Assembly (NCBI GenBank): GCA_934623575.1
Contig: CAKTVL010000007.1
Coordinates: 1-64,000, forward strand
Reading direction: 5' to 3'
Length of the DNA stretch: 64,000 bases
Source: an uncultured Oscillospiraceae bacterium
GTDB taxonomy: Bacteria; Bacillota; Clostridia; Oscillospirales; Oscillospiraceae
Shown here: piece after piece, positions 18,801 to 27,573 of the stretch
How the letters are laid out: the number at the start of each line of letters is the position of its first letter
Numbering within the stretch: the stretch's first letter is position 1
Notes under the pieces: model-generated
What the model was told of the DNA's origin: nothing
Database searches by the model: none
What the model saw: the letters and a program-made list of their open reading frames with translations, nothing else
Made by a program: the position numbers and the translations under genes

Positions 18801-18893
18801 GGCCTCAACAGGCAATGGAACGCCGAAAAGCCCCGCTGCCGTGCCCTACGGGCGCGCCGGCCGGGCTTGGGAGATATGGAAAGGAGCATAACT

Positions 18894-19304
18894 ATGGGTA
18901 TTCTCAATGACATCAGCAAGAAGGCGCAGGAGTACGCCGGCATCGCCGTGGACAAGGCGAAGGACCTGGCCGAGGTGGCCGCCGATAAGGCCAAGGACCT
19001 CAGCGACACCGCCAAGGTCAACGTGGCCATTATGAACGAGCAGCGCGAGCTGGAGAAGAATTACCGCGCCATCGGCGAGTGGTTCGTCTCCGAGTATCAG
19101 GACGATGTGCCCGACGCCGTCAAGGACGTGGTGGCCGCCGTCAACGCCGGCAAGGAGCGCATCGCCCAGCTGGAGGCCAGCAAGCCCCAGAAGGACGAGC
19201 CCGCCGCCAAGGAGGCCGACGTGACCTTCAAGGTCTGCCCCGTCTGCGGAGCCGCCAGCGACAGCAAGTTCTGCCCCCACTGCGGCGCCCCCATGGGCGA
19301 GTAA
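18894..19304 (+). CDS. Small helical protein with C-terminal zinc ribbon
   Basis: 136 aa from the ATG at 18894 (AAAGGAG 7 bases upstream). Residues 1-50 form an amphipathic, Lys/Asp/Ala-rich helix with an 11-residue periodicity (VDKAKDLAEVAADKAKDLS), resembling LEA-like or membrane-surface helices. A coiled segment follows (residues 45-95) and the C-terminus has a four-Cys zinc ribbon (CPVCGAA...KFCPHCGAPM). No enzyme motif is present. Similar proteins occur in Oscillospiraceae as uncharacterised zinc-ribbon proteins. It is monocistronic with promoter and terminator. Confidence 0.8.
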   Translation: MGILNDISKKAQEYAGIAVDKAKDLAEVAADKAKDLSDTAKVNVAIMNEQRELEKNYRAIGEWFVSEYQDDVPDAVKDVVAAVNAGKERIAQLEASKPQKDEPAAKEADVTFKVCPVCGAASDSKFCPHCGAPMGE

Positions 19305-19310
19305 AAAAGC

Positions 19311-19349
19311 GCAAAAAAGAAACCGCCATCCAGCGGTTTCTTTTTTTGT
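19311..19349. terminator. Bidirectional terminator
   Basis: AAAAAAGAAACCGC and its inverted copy with a six-base loop and flanking A and T tracts, between convergent genes. Confidence 0.9.
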
Positions 19350-19357
19350 GCGCTGCG

Positions 19358-20038
19358 TTACGCGGCCTGCTTGGTCCACACCATGGGGAACTGGAACAGC
19401 TCCTGCTCCTCCGGGGCCAGCTGGCTGCTCACCTGGCCGTCCTCGTCGGTCCAGCTCATGGTGCCGTCGCTGTTGAAGGTATAGGTGACGTAGTCGGCGT
19501 TGGCCAGCTCCTCGGCGGTGGCGGCCATGTACAGCTTGCCGTCCTTGGCGGTGCAGTAGCCGGAATCGATAGCGCCCGCCTCGTCGCCCAGCATGCTCTC
19601 CAGCAGGGTGCCCACGTCAAAGGCGCCCAGGATCGCGCTGACCAGCTCCTCGGCGCTCATGCCGCTCTCGGCCAGACCGGCGTCAAACTCCTCGCGGCTG
19701 ACGCCCTGCTGCTCCGCGGAGGCGTACATGGACTCGATGAGGGCCGGGGTCAGCGCCTGCAGATAGGCGTTCAGGCTGTCGCCGGTAGCGGCGGTGTCCA
19801 CAGCCAGGGAGTATGCGCCGTCGTCGGCCACCGTCAGGACCAGGTCCATGCCGAAGTCGGCGTCCACGGTCAGCTCCTCCAGCTCCAGGCTGGCGGCCAT
19901 CTCCTGGTTCATCATCTCGGTCATATCCACCGTGTACGTCCAGGTGCCCATCAGCTTCTTGTTGTCATTCTTCTCGCCGCAGGCCACCAGGCTCAGTGCC
20001 AGGACCAGCGCCATGATCAGTGCAAAAAACTTCTTCAT
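19358..20038 (-). CDS. Lipoprotein of unknown function
   Basis: 226 aa. The start MKKFFALIMALVLALSLVACGEKN is a lipoprotein signal with the lipobox LVAC (Cys20) and has AAAGGAAA upstream; earlier in-frame ATGs lack a ribosome site. After the anchor, KLMGTWTYTVDMTEMM suggests a lipocalin-like or beta-barrel-like domain, and the end (YVTYTFNSDGTMSWTDEDGQ) repeats this beta pattern. The middle is an acidic helical insertion rich in Glu and Ala. No catalytic motif is seen. It has its own perfect-spacing promoter at 20102-20130. Confidence 0.8.
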   Translation of the reverse strand: MKKFFALIMALVLALSLVACGEKNDNKKLMGTWTYTVDMTEMMNQEMAASLELEELTVDADFGMDLVLTVADDGAYSLAVDTAATGDSLNAYLQALTPALIESMYASAEQQGVSREEFDAGLAESGMSAEELVSAILGAFDVGTLLESMLGDEAGAIDSGYCTAKDGKLYMAATAEELANADYVTYTFNSDGTMSWTDEDGQVSSQLAPEEQELFQFPMVWTKQAA

Positions 20039-20101
20039 TTCAACAGATTTCCTTTCTCTTCCGCCCTTGCGGGCATTTTCGGTGTTGTGCGCTATGCATA
20101 A

Positions 20102-20130
20102 ATTATACGCGTCCTTTACCGGTCTGTCAA
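20102..20130 (-). promoter_or_regulatory. Promoter of the lipoprotein gene
   Basis: Minus strand TTGACA (20125-20130), 17-base spacer, TATAAT (20102-20107). Confidence 0.85.
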
Positions 20131-20165
20131 TGACAAAGCGGTTACACCTTTGCACCGCCCTGGCC

Positions 20166-20195
20166 AACAAAAAAGAGACCGCCGAAGCGGTCTCT
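20166..20195 (-). terminator. Terminator hairpin with T tract, displaced from ridA
   Basis: AGAGACCGC/GCGGTCTCT around CGAA, followed on the minus strand by TTTTTGTTGG. A second copy of the hairpin (20414-20435) sits next to ridA but lacks the T tract. Confidence 0.65.
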
Positions 20196-20413
20196 TCAGT
20201 CTGTCGGAAAACTATCTTTTTGCGCAGCATCTTTTCCACTGCTGGGGGAGCTCGAGGGGGCAGCGCCCGCCTCGAATCAGATCGACTGCCGCGCTAAGCC
20301 TTGCTTTGCAAGGCGTGCGTTGAGCAGAGCGAATATTTTTGCGCCGCTGTGCGGCGCAAAAATAACGGCATTATTCAGGCTGTCAAAAAGCCAAAGGCTT
20401 TTTTGACAACCTG
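20195..20413. repeat. 219-bp insertion-like element between duplicated terminator hairpins
   Basis: The segment is bounded by 22-bp direct repeats (20173-20194 and 20414-20435). Its ends are related as imperfect inverted repeats (TTCAGTCTGTCGGAAAA at the left, TTTTTTGACAACCTGAA at the right). It also contains a hairpin of GCGCCGC type around 20340 and one around 20385-20405. There is no coding capacity. It reads as a small non-autonomous element. Confidence 0.55.
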
Positions 20414-20449
20414 AAGAGACCGCCGAAGCGGTCTCCTTTGCTCTTGCGC

Positions 20450-20830
20450 TTACTTTACGCAGATGGTCTCGATCTCCACCAGCGCGCCCCGGGGCAGCGC
20501 ACCCACCTCCACGGCGGAGCGGGCGGGATACTGGCCCTCGGTGAAGAACTCGGCGTACACCGCGTTCATGGCGGCGAAATCGCTCATGTTCTGCAGGAAC
20601 ACGGTGGTCTTGACCACGTTGTCCATGGTCAGGCCGGCGGCCTCCAGAATGGCCTTGACGTTGGTCAGCACCTGGCGGGTCTGCTCGGTGATGCCGCCGG
20701 GAACGAACTCGCCGGTGGCGGGGTCAAAGGGCACCTGGCCGGACGTGACCAGGAAACTGCCGCAGTCGATGGCCTGGGAATAGGGGCCGATGGCGGCAGG
20801 GGCGTTGGTGGTGGCAATGATCTTCTTCAT
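20450..20830 (-). CDS. ridA: RidA family reactive intermediate deaminase
   Basis: 126 aa, the normal length. It starts [20 protein letters not shown] with AGGAGG upstream; longer in-frame starts are rejected. [14 protein letters not shown], the invariant Arg in ARSAVEV and the final [12 protein letters not shown] are all present. It hydrolyses 2-aminoacrylate and related enamines and imines to keto acids and ammonia, protecting PLP enzymes. It is transcribed alone from 20894-20922, and its terminator appears to have been split by the element at 20195-20413. Confidence 0.95.
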   Translation of the reverse strand: MKKIIATTNAPAAIGPYSQAIDCGSFLVTSGQVPFDPATGEFVPGGITEQTRQVLTNVKAILEAAGLTMDNVVKTTVFLQNMSDFAAMNAVYAEFFTEGQYPARSAVEVGALPRGALVEIETICVK

Positions 20831-20893
20831 GGCATGATCCTCCTGTTTTGGTTGTGTACGTCCGGCGTACACCGGGCGGGCTTTCTGTCTACT

Positions 20894-20922
20894 CTTATAC
20901 CACATTCCGCCGCAAATAGCAA
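20894..20922 (-). promoter_or_regulatory. Promoter of ridA
   Basis: Minus strand TTGCTA (20917-20922), 17-base spacer, TATAAG (20894-20899). Confidence 0.65.
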
Positions 20923-20944
20923 CCCCCTTCCCGCCGCACGTCCT

Positions 20945-20981
20945 GTCATTGCGAGGAGGGCGCAGCCCGACGTAGCAATCC
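20945..20981. repeat. REP-like palindromic repeat, copy 1
   Basis: Begins TCATTGCGAG and ends GCAATCCG, which pair around a GGGC/GCCC core. Related copies are at 27697-27733 and, inverted, at 54857-54901. Confidence 0.7.
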
Positions 20982-21070
20982 GCGCCCCTCCGTAGGGGCC
21001 GATGCCCCCCGACGCAGCGCAGCAAGTGCCTTTAGGGCACGGCCCGCCCGGTAGAACCGAACGCCCCTAC

Positions 21071-21139
21071 CGTGGCAACAGGCAGCGGCAGCGGAGCGGT
21101 AGCGGAAAGCTGTGGTGGCACAGTCCTTTGAACCGACAA
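21071..21139 (+). repeat. 69-bp dispersed repeat, copy A
   Basis: Matches 55093-55161 in the same orientation with 6 differences in 69 bases. Confidence 0.8.
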
Positions 21140-21397
21140 AAACGAACCACCCCCGCAGTCGCGCGGCAAAGACTGCCGACGCAGAACATCCCGCTCCGCG
21201 CCAAGGAAGTGCAGAAACGTAGTTTTTGCCGGCGTTCTTTTCCCCATTTCTTTCGCTGTTGAAAGAAATGGGGCCGCCGGAGGCTCGCGCCCACAGGCGC
21301 GAAACACTCCTGTGGGAGGACGGATCGCCACGCAGTGAAACAAGCACCCTTGGGGTACGGGTGCCTCGCGCCCTCGCAGTGACAGAGTACTGCGGCG

Positions 21398-21435
21398 CAA
21401 AAAAAGAAGCACCCCTCTCGGGGTGCTTCTTTTCG
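21398..21435 (-). terminator. Terminator of the ctsR-mcsA-clpC operon
   Basis: AAAAAGAAGCACCCC and its inverted copy around TCTC, with a T tract on the minus strand just past the clpC stop. Confidence 0.85.
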
Positions 21436-21436
21436 C

Positions 21437-23962
21437 TTATTTCTCCACGGGGGCCTTGTCGTCCTGGGCGGGCGCAGGCGCGGCGGAGGTCTCCGCCGGT
21501 GCGGCGCTCTCGCTGTCGATGGCCACCTTGCCGTCACGCAGACGGACGTGGGCGGTATCGCCGGACTTCAGCTTGCCCTCCAGCATCAGCTCGGCCACGG
21601 CGTCCTCCACCTGGTTCTGGATGGCCCGGCGCAGCGGACGCGCGCCGTACTGGGGATCGAAGCCGTCCCGGGCCAGCTCGGCCACCGCCTCGTCGTCGGA
21701 CACCAAGGTGATGCCCTGCTGGGCCATACGCTTGCCGGTGACGGTGAGCATACGGCGGGCGATCTCCACGATGTTCTCCTGGGTCAGCTGGTGGAACACG
21801 ATGATCTCGTCGATACGGTTCAGGAACTCCGGCCGGAAGGTGTGCTTCAGGTCGGTCATCACGGCCTCGCGGATACGGGCGAACCGAGCCTCTTCGGTCT
21901 CCTTCTCGTCCTTCTCCTTGCCGTCAAAGCCCAGCTTGGACTCGGCGGCGGTGATGTTCTTGGCGCCCACGTTGGACGTCATGACGATGACGGTGTTCTT
22001 GAAGTCCACTCTGCGGCCCTGGGAGTCGGTGACCACGCCATCCTCCAGGATCTGCAGCAGGATGTTCCACACATCCTCGTGGGCCTTCTCGATCTCGTCG
22101 AACAGCACCACGGAGTACGGCTTCCTGCGCACCTTTTCGGTGAGCTGGCCGCCCTCCTCGTGGCCCACATAGCCGGGAGGCGAGCCGATCAGGCGGGACA
22201 CCGTGTGCTTCTCCATGTACTCGGACATGTCGATACGCACCATGGCGTTCTCATCGCCGAACATGGCCTCGGCCAGGGTCTTGCACAGCTCGGTCTTGCC
22301 TACGCCGGTGGGGCCCAGGAACAGGAACGAGCCGATGGGCCGCTTGGGGTCCTTCAGACCCACACGGCTGCGGCGGATGGCCTTGGCCACGGCGGTCACG
22401 GCGTCCTCCTGGCCCACCACACGCTGGTGGAGCTTCTCCTCCAGCTTCAGCAGGCGCATGCTCTCGTCCTCGGTGAGCCGGGTCACGGGGATGCCCGTCC
22501 ACTCGGCCACTACCCTGGCGACGTCGTCGGCGGTGACGGTACCGCGGTTCTGGGACAGGCTCTTGCGCCACTTGTCCCGCTCGATGTCCACCTGCTCCTG
22601 ATAGTCCTTCTCAATGTCACGCAGCTGCGCGGCCTTCTCAAAGTCCTGTGCGGCGATGGCGTCGTTCTTCTCCCGGTGCAGGGCGGTGATCTTCTCCTCC
22701 AGGGCTTTCAGGTCCGGGGAGGAGCTCTCGGCGGTCATGCGCACCTGCGACGCCGCCTCGTCCATCAGGTCAATGGCCTTGTCCGGCAGGAACCGGTCGC
22801 CGATGTACCGCTTGGACAGCTGCACGGCGGCGTCCAGCGCCTCGTCGGTGATGGTCAGCTTGTGGTGCGCCTCATAGCGATCCCGCAGCCCCTTCAGGAT
22901 CTCCAGCGTGGCCTCCGGGGTGGGCTCACCCACGGTCACCGGCTGGAACCGGCGCTCCAGCGCCGCATCCTTCTCGATGTACTTGCGGTATTCGTTCAGG
23001 GTGGTGGCGCCGATGACCCTTATCTCGCCCCGGCTCAGGGCGGGCTTCAGAATGTTTGCGGCGTCCACGGCGCCCTCGGCAGAGCCTGCGCCCACGATGG
23101 TGTGCAGCTCATCGATGAACAGAATGACGTTGCCGTCCTTCTTCACCTCGTTCAGCGTATTCTTGATGCGCTCTTCGAACTCACCCCGGTATTTGGTGCC
23201 GGCCACCATGCCGCTGAGGTCCAGCGACAGGATGCGCTTGTCCAGCAGCTCCTCCGGCACGTCGCCTGCGGCGATGCGCTCGGCCAGGCCCTCGGCGATG
23301 GCCGTCTTGCCCACGCCGGGCTCGCCGATGAGCACTGGGTTGTTCTTACTGCGGCGGGACAGGATCTGGATGACCCGCTGGATCTCGGTGTCGCGGCCGA
23401 TCACGGGGTCCAGCTTGCCGCTGCGGGCGGCCTCGGTCAGATCGCGGGTATATTCCGCCAGGGCCTTGTTCTTCTTATCCGCCTCGCTCTTGCCGGCGGC
23501 GCTGCCGCTGACTGCCGCGTGGGGCAGATCGTTGAGCTTCTTCACCACGGCGCTGTACATCTTGTTGGGGTCCACGCCGATGGTGCGCAGGATGCGCAAT
23601 CCCATGTTGCCGCCCTCGCGGAGCATGCCCATCAGCAGGTGGGCGGTGCCGATGGCGCCGCTGCCGCTGCGGGACGCCTCGGACACGGCCAGCTCCACCA
23701 CGCTCTTGGCCCGGGGCGTCAGCCCCTGGCTGGGTGCGGCGCCGGACACGCCCTTGCCCACGCTGCGCTGCAGCACGGAGCACACCATCTCGTCGGTGAC
23801 GCCGAACTCGGACAGCACCCGGTGTGCGATACCCTCCTCTTCGCGGATCAGGCCCATCAGCAGGTGCTCGGAGCCCACGTAGCCGTGGCCCAGCTCCTCG
23901 GCGGCCTCCTGGCTCAGACGCAGCGCCTCCTCGGCGCGGGGGGTGAATTTATTCTCAGACAT
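21437..23962 (-). CDS. clpC: ATP-dependent Clp protease ATP-binding subunit ClpC
   Basis: 841 aa. Two Clp-N repeats (residues 1-145), first AAA+ domain with Walker A GEPGVGKT near 213, a middle coiled domain with a UvrB/C-like segment ([17 protein letters not shown]), second AAA+ domain with [10 protein letters not shown] near 548, and a C-terminal D2-small domain. It unfolds proteins for ClpP and refolds aggregates. The start at MSENKFTPR is chosen because AGAGGAAG is 8 bases upstream; an ATG three codons earlier is too close. It is the last gene of the ctsR operon. A Pro/Ala-rich tail follows residue 810. Confidence 0.96.
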   Translation of the reverse strand: MSENKFTPRAEEALRLSQEAAEELGHGYVGSEHLLMGLIREEEGIAHRVLSEFGVTDEMVCSVLQRSVGKGVSGAAPSQGLTPRAKSVVELAVSEASRSGSGAIGTAHLLMGMLREGGNMGLRILRTIGVDPNKMYSAVVKKLNDLPHAAVSGSAAGKSEADKKNKALAEYTRDLTEAARSGKLDPVIGRDTEIQRVIQILSRRSKNNPVLIGEPGVGKTAIAEGLAERIAAGDVPEELLDKRILSLDLSGMVAGTKYRGEFEERIKNTLNEVKKDGNVILFIDELHTIVGAGSAEGAVDAANILKPALSRGEIRVIGATTLNEYRKYIEKDAALERRFQPVTVGEPTPEATLEILKGLRDRYEAHHKLTITDEALDAAVQLSKRYIGDRFLPDKAIDLMDEAASQVRMTAESSSPDLKALEEKITALHREKNDAIAAQDFEKAAQLRDIEKDYQEQVDIERDKWRKSLSQNRGTVTADDVARVVAEWTGIPVTRLTEDESMRLLKLEEKLHQRVVGQEDAVTAVAKAIRRSRVGLKDPKRPIGSFLFLGPTGVGKTELCKTLAEAMFGDENAMVRIDMSEYMEKHTVSRLIGSPPGYVGHEEGGQLTEKVRRKPYSVVLFDEIEKAHEDVWNILLQILEDGVVTDSQGRRVDFKNTVIVMTSNVGAKNITAAESKLGFDGKEKDEKETEEARFARIREAVMTDLKHTFRPEFLNRIDEIIVFHQLTQENIVEIARRMLTVTGKRMAQQGITLVSDDEAVAELARDGFDPQYGARPLRRAIQNQVEDAVAELMLEGKLKSGDTAHVRLRDGKVAIDSESAAPAETSAAPAPAQDDKAPVEK

Positions 23963-24003
23963 AATAAACACTTCCTCTCAAATGGGGATGGAAAACTCAA
24001 ATT

Positions 24004-24441
24004 TTACGCGCTCAGGGACTTCAGCTCGTCCCGCAGCTTGGCGGCATCCTCGTACCGTTCCTCCTCCACGGCGTTGTGGAGTTGTGTGCGCAGCGCGTTG
24101 CGCCTCCGCTCCAGCGCCAGGGACGCCGCTTCCTCCTTGGGCAGCAGCTGCTCCTCGGTGCGGCCGGGCTCGGCGCTCTGCGCCTGCTCCAGCACGTCCA
24201 CCGGCTGGGGGAACTCTGTCAGCATCCGGCTGCCGAAGCCGCCGAAGAACGGCTCCAGCATGCGGAAGGGCCGGTCGAACCAGTCGTCGTCGAACCAGCT
24301 GCCCATGCGGCTCTGTACAGACCCGGTATAGCCCATAGCCCGGGCACAGTCACTGCAGAGGTGGGTCTCGGTCACTCTGCCGTTGATATTGCTCTTATAG
24401 TAGAACGTCGCGTCGTTCTTCCCACAGCGATCACACTTCAT
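24004..24441 (-). CDS. mcsA: McsA-like UvrB/UvrC motif protein
   Basis: 145 aa from the third of three consecutive ATG codons (24441), where AGGAGG is at the best distance; 24444 and 24447 are alternatives. An N-terminal zinc finger (CDRCGKNDATF and CSDCARAMG) and a C-terminal UVR motif (LRTQLHNAVEEERYEDAAKLRDELK) identify McsA, the activator and adaptor in ClpC control. In Bacillus it works with the arginine kinase McsB, which is absent here. A Trp/Phe-rich linker lies between. It sits 24 bases after ctsR and 41 before clpC. Confidence 0.9.
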   Translation of the reverse strand: MKCDRCGKNDATFYYKSNINGRVTETHLCSDCARAMGYTGSVQSRMGSWFDDDWFDRPFRMLEPFFGGFGSRMLTEFPQPVDVLEQAQSAEPGRTEEQLLPKEEAASLALERRRNALRTQLHNAVEEERYEDAAKLRDELKSLSA

Positions 24442-24465
24442 CATCATAACCTCCTTACACCGTCG

Positions 24466-24915
24466 TCAGACGGAATGGATCAAAATTTGCTTGAATATGT
24501 CCGCCCGCAGGGCGTCCCGCACCTGGGTGGGGGCGCTTTGCAGGGCGCGTCCGCCGGTGGCGGACAGCAGCGCCTGTCCCAGCTCCCGGCTGATGGCCTC
24601 CGACTGGACCAGGTTCTGCACCATGGCTCTGGCGCTGGCGGCGTCCAGCTTGTCGCCGATGCTGTTGATGACGTGCATCAGCAGCGTCTGCCGGTCCACT
24701 TGCACACGGGTGATGCGGATGTATCCGCCGCCGCCCCGCCGTGACTCTACGATGTAGCCATGCTCCGGCGAGAACCGGGTGGACATGACGTAGTTGATCT
24801 GGCTGGGCACGCAGTTGAACCGCTGTGCCAGATCGGCCCGCTGCAGCTCCAGTGCGCCGCCCGCCTGGTCTAACTCCTGCTGGATGAACCCAGCGATAAT
24901 ATCGGAAATACCCAA
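24466..24915 (-). CDS. ctsR: Transcriptional repressor CtsR
   Basis: 149 aa from a TTG start giving MGISDIIAGFIQQELDQ, the standard CtsR beginning; GAGAGGCGG lies upstream. The winged helix-turn-helix includes LAQRFNCVPSQINYVMSTRF and the wing ESRRGGGGYIRI, whose GGGY tip contacts DNA and senses heat. The C-terminal helical domain makes the dimer. CtsR represses clp genes at GGTCAAA heptad repeats, and two such sites flank its own promoter, so the operon is autoregulated. Confidence 0.95.
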   Translation of the reverse strand: MGISDIIAGFIQQELDQAGGALELQRADLAQRFNCVPSQINYVMSTRFSPEHGYIVESRRGGGGYIRITRVQVDRQTLLMHVINSIGDKLDAASARAMVQNLVQSEAISRELGQALLSATGGRALQSAPTQVRDALRADIFKQILIHSV

Positions 24916-24967
24916 ATCCTCGCCGCCTCTCTTTACTGTCTGCGAAGGTCTTGTTTCGGTGTTTGAC

Positions 24968-24984
24968 TTTGCCTTTCCTTGACC
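24968..24984 (-). promoter_or_regulatory. Degenerate CtsR operator, downstream of -10
   Basis: Minus strand GGTCAAG-GAA-AGGCAAA, one mismatch in each heptad, followed by another GTCAAA. It lies in the transcribed leader. Confidence 0.6.
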
Positions 24985-24993
24985 TTCGAACGT

Positions 24994-25022
24994 ATGATAC
25001 ACCCGCCTGCCCACTTTGTCAA
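24994..25022 (-). promoter_or_regulatory. Promoter of ctsR-mcsA-clpC
   Basis: Minus strand TTGACA (25017-25022), 17-base spacer, TATCAT (24994-24999), between two CtsR sites. Confidence 0.85.
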
Positions 25023-25030
25023 TAGGCGAT

Positions 25031-25047
25031 TTTGACTTTCTTTGACT
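25031..25047 (-). promoter_or_regulatory. CtsR operator, perfect match
   Basis: Minus strand AGTCAAA-GAA-AGTCAAA fits the RGTCAAANANRGTCAAA heptad repeat exactly and sits just upstream of the -35 box. Confidence 0.85.
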
Positions 25048-25170
25048 TTTTCTGTAAACAAATTATGAACACGAAAAAACGCCCTGCTGCAACCTGAAGT
25101 TGCTATACAAACCGCCGCGGATGGGGTATAATGGCAGCAGCAAGCAAACCGAAGGAGAAAGGAATCATCT

Positions 25171-26940
25171 ATGAACACAAATTGGAACGACCCCAACTTC
25201 CAGGGCTTCGCCCGCCAGAGCCGCCCGAAAAAGGAGCGCAAGGCCGTGGGCACGCCCCTGGGCCGCACGCTGCTGAACATCGCCGTCACGTTGGTGTTCG
25301 CCGCCGTGTATTTCTATGTGGTGCTGCCGCCCATCAGCCTGAAAAGCGAGGAATTCTACATCTTCGCCCTGCTGACCTGCGCGGTCTACGGCCTGTGCGC
25401 CGTGCTGACCTCCGGCTTTCAGGGCACCGGGGCCAAAGGGTACTTCGGCTTCCTGAAAAAGCAGTGCGCCGTGCCGCTGTTCATCGCCGTGGCCCTGGTG
25501 GCCACCGCGCTGGTGGGCGCCGCCGTGGGTTGGCAGCTGTTCCGGGCCGGGGATTACCGCGACCTGCTCACCGTCACCGACGGCGACTTTGCCGCCGAGG
25601 TGGAGGAGATCAGCTACGACCAGATCCCCATGCTGGACGCCAACTCCGCCACCAAGCTGGGCAACCGCAAGCTGGGCGAGCTGGCGGACATGGTCTCCCA
25701 GTTCGAGGTGGCCGACGACTACACCCAGATCAACTACCAGGGCCGCCCGGTCCGGGTCACGCCCCTGCGCTACGGCGACATCATCAAGTGGCTGAACAAC
25801 CGCGCCCAGGGCCTGCCCGCCTACCTGCTCATCGACATGGTCACCCAGAACGTGGAGGTGGTACGCCTGGAGGACGGCATCCACTATACCACCGCCGAGC
25901 ATTTCAGCCGCAACCTGTACCGCCACCTGCGCTTCCACTACCCCACCTATATGTTTGACGAGCCGGCCTTTGAGATCGATGAAAACGGCGATCCCTGGTG
26001 GGTCTGCCCCCGGGTCAGCCACACCATCGGCCTCTTCGGCGGCCGGGACATCATCGGTGCGGTGCTGGTCAACGCCGTCACCGGCGAGAGCACCTATTAC
26101 CAGACCGGCGATGTGCCCAGCTGGGTGGACCATGTGTTCACCGCCGAGCTGATCATGCAGCAGTACGACTACCACGGCGCGTATGTCAACGGCTTCATCA
26201 ACTCCCTGTTCGGCCAGCGGGACGTCACCGTCACCACCGAGGGGTATAACTACATCGCCATCGGCGATGATGTGTATATGTACACCGGCGTCACCTCCGT
26301 GGTGTCCGACGAGTCCAATATCGGCTTCATCCTCTCCAACCAGCGCACCAAGGATACCCGCTTCTACCTGGTGGCCGGCGCGAAAGAGTACTCCGCCATG
26401 GACAGCGCCAAGGGTCAGGTCCAGCAGATGAAGTACACCGCCACCTTCCCGCTGCTGCTGAACATCTCCGACCAGCCCACCTATTTCATGGCGCTGAAGG
26501 ACGCCGCCGAGCTGGTGAAGATGTACGCCATGGTCAATGTCAGCCAGTATCAGATCGTGGCCACCGGCGACACCGTGGCCCAGTGCGAGGCCAACTACCG
26601 CCGCATCCTGGCGGAGAAGGGTCTGGTGTCCACCGACGATGCCGACCTGCCCCTCACCGGACAGAATGAGGCCGTGGGCGTACTGGACGACATCCGCTCC
26701 GCCGTGGTGGACGGCAATACCCTGTACTACCTGCACCTCTCCGGCGACGCGCACTACTATGTGATCTCCGCCGCCCGGCAGCCGGAGGTGGTCATCTACA
26801 ACGTGGGCGACAGTGTCACCGTCCGCTTTGCCGATGGTCAGGGCACCATCCTCACCGCCGACAGCGTGGAGCGCACCGTCCCGCCGCAGCCCGCCCAGCC
26901 CGCTCCCGATGGACCGGACACACCCGATGAAGCCCAGTGA
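25171..26940 (+). CDS. Large membrane protein of unknown function
   Basis: 589 aa. A short polar N-terminus (residues 1-30) precedes three membrane helices (about 31-52, 62-82, 96-120), then a long extracytoplasmic domain of about 450 residues and a Pro-rich tail. The exported part is rich in beta strands and Tyr and has no protease, kinase or binding motif I recognise. The ATG has GAAGGAG upstream and a TATAAT at 25127-25132 without a good -35. The next gene starts 21 bases after its stop, so the two may be cotranscribed. I do not recognise the family. Confidence 0.7.
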   Translation: MNTNWNDPNFQGFARQSRPKKERKAVGTPLGRTLLNIAVTLVFAAVYFYVVLPPISLKSEEFYIFALLTCAVYGLCAVLTSGFQGTGAKGYFGFLKKQCAVPLFIAVALVATALVGAAVGWQLFRAGDYRDLLTVTDGDFAAEVEEISYDQIPMLDANSATKLGNRKLGELADMVSQFEVADDYTQINYQGRPVRVTPLRYGDIIKWLNNRAQGLPAYLLIDMVTQNVEVVRLEDGIHYTTAEHFSRNLYRHLRFHYPTYMFDEPAFEIDENGDPWWVCPRVSHTIGLFGGRDIIGAVLVNAVTGESTYYQTGDVPSWVDHVFTAELIMQQYDYHGAYVNGFINSLFGQRDVTVTTEGYNYIAIGDDVYMYTGVTSVVSDESNIGFILSNQRTKDTRFYLVAGAKEYSAMDSAKGQVQQMKYTATFPLLLNISDQPTYFMALKDAAELVKMYAMVNVSQYQIVATGDTVAQCEANYRRILAEKGLVSTDDADLPLTGQNEAVGVLDDIRSAVVDGNTLYYLHLSGDAHYYVISAARQPEVVIYNVGDSVTVRFADGQGTILTADSVERTVPPQPAQPAPDGPDTPDEAQ

Positions 26941-26961
26941 TCCGCGCCGGGAGGTGTGAAA

Positions 26962-27549
26962 ATGACAGAGCGGGAAAAGATGCGGCGGCAGCTGCTCTAT
27001 GATGCCAATAACGATAAGGCACTGACAGCGGAGCGCGCCAATGCCAAGGAGCTGTGCTATCAGTATAATCTGCTCCATCCGTCCGACGAAAAGGCCCAGC
27101 AGGCGCTGCTGCGCCGGCTGCTGGGCAGGACCCGGGGCGCGTTCCATATCGTCGCCCCGTTCTGGTGCGATTACGGCTGCAACATTGAGCTCGGCGAGAA
27201 CTTCTTTGCCAACCACAATACCGTGATCCTGGACGGGGGAAAGGTCACCTTTGGGGATAATGTGTTCGTGGCGCCCAACTGCGGCTTCTACACCGCGGGA
27301 CACCCCGTTGATCATCAGCGCCGCAATAAGGGACTGGAGTATGCCTATCCCATCACGGTGGGCGACAACGTCTGGATTGGCGCCGGCGTGCAGGTCATGC
27401 CGGGCGTCACCATCGGCAGCAATGTGGTGATCGGCGGCGGCAGCGTCGTGGTGAAGGATATCCCCGACAACTCCGTGGCCGTCGGCAACCCCTGCCGCGT
27501 GATCCGCCCGATCACGGAAGAGGATCAAAAGACCTGCTGGGACAGGTGA
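26962..27549 (+). CDS. maa: Sugar O-acetyltransferase, LacA/Maa type
   Basis: 195 aa from the ATG at 26962 (GGGAGG 7 bases upstream; a GTG two codons earlier is too close). The N-terminal MTEREKMRRQLLYDANNDKAL helix domain and left-handed beta helix hexapeptides are typical: CNIELGENFFANHNTVILDGG, YTAGHPVD with the catalytic His, then VWIGAGVQVMPGVTIGSNVVIGGGSVV. It transfers acetyl from acetyl-CoA to maltose, glucose or galactosides. Codon usage is slightly less GC-biased than its neighbours. Confidence 0.93.
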   Translation: MTEREKMRRQLLYDANNDKALTAERANAKELCYQYNLLHPSDEKAQQALLRRLLGRTRGAFHIVAPFWCDYGCNIELGENFFANHNTVILDGGKVTFGDNVFVAPNCGFYTAGHPVDHQRRNKGLEYAYPITVGDNVWIGAGVQVMPGVTIGSNVVIGGGSVVVKDIPDNSVAVGNPCRVIRPITEEDQKTCWDR

Positions 27550-27573
27550 TCCGCCCGCGTCCGCAGGCGTGGA

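Larger units (their letters stand above)
20923..21397. repeat. Intergenic mosaic repeat island between ridA and clpC
   Basis: No gene is supported here. The stretch holds the REP-like copy (20945-20981), a GTAGGGGCCGATGCC module (20990 on), a hairpin module with CAAGTGCCTTTAGGGCAC (21024 on), and a 69-bp block (21071-21139) 91 percent identical by eye to 55093-55161. A further hairpin TTTCTTTCGCTGTTGAAAG lies near 21250. The same modules recur at 54.8-55.5 kb. Confidence 0.65.

Noticed and set aside
20340..20410. A tRNA or small structured RNA in the hairpin-rich gap before ridA
   Set aside because: The hairpins are separate simple stems, with no cloverleaf, no CCA end and no T-loop sequence.
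21548..24331. A 927-codon plus-strand frame opposite clpC and mcsA
   Set aside because: No family resemblance, skewed composition, and it crosses two real genes on the other strand.
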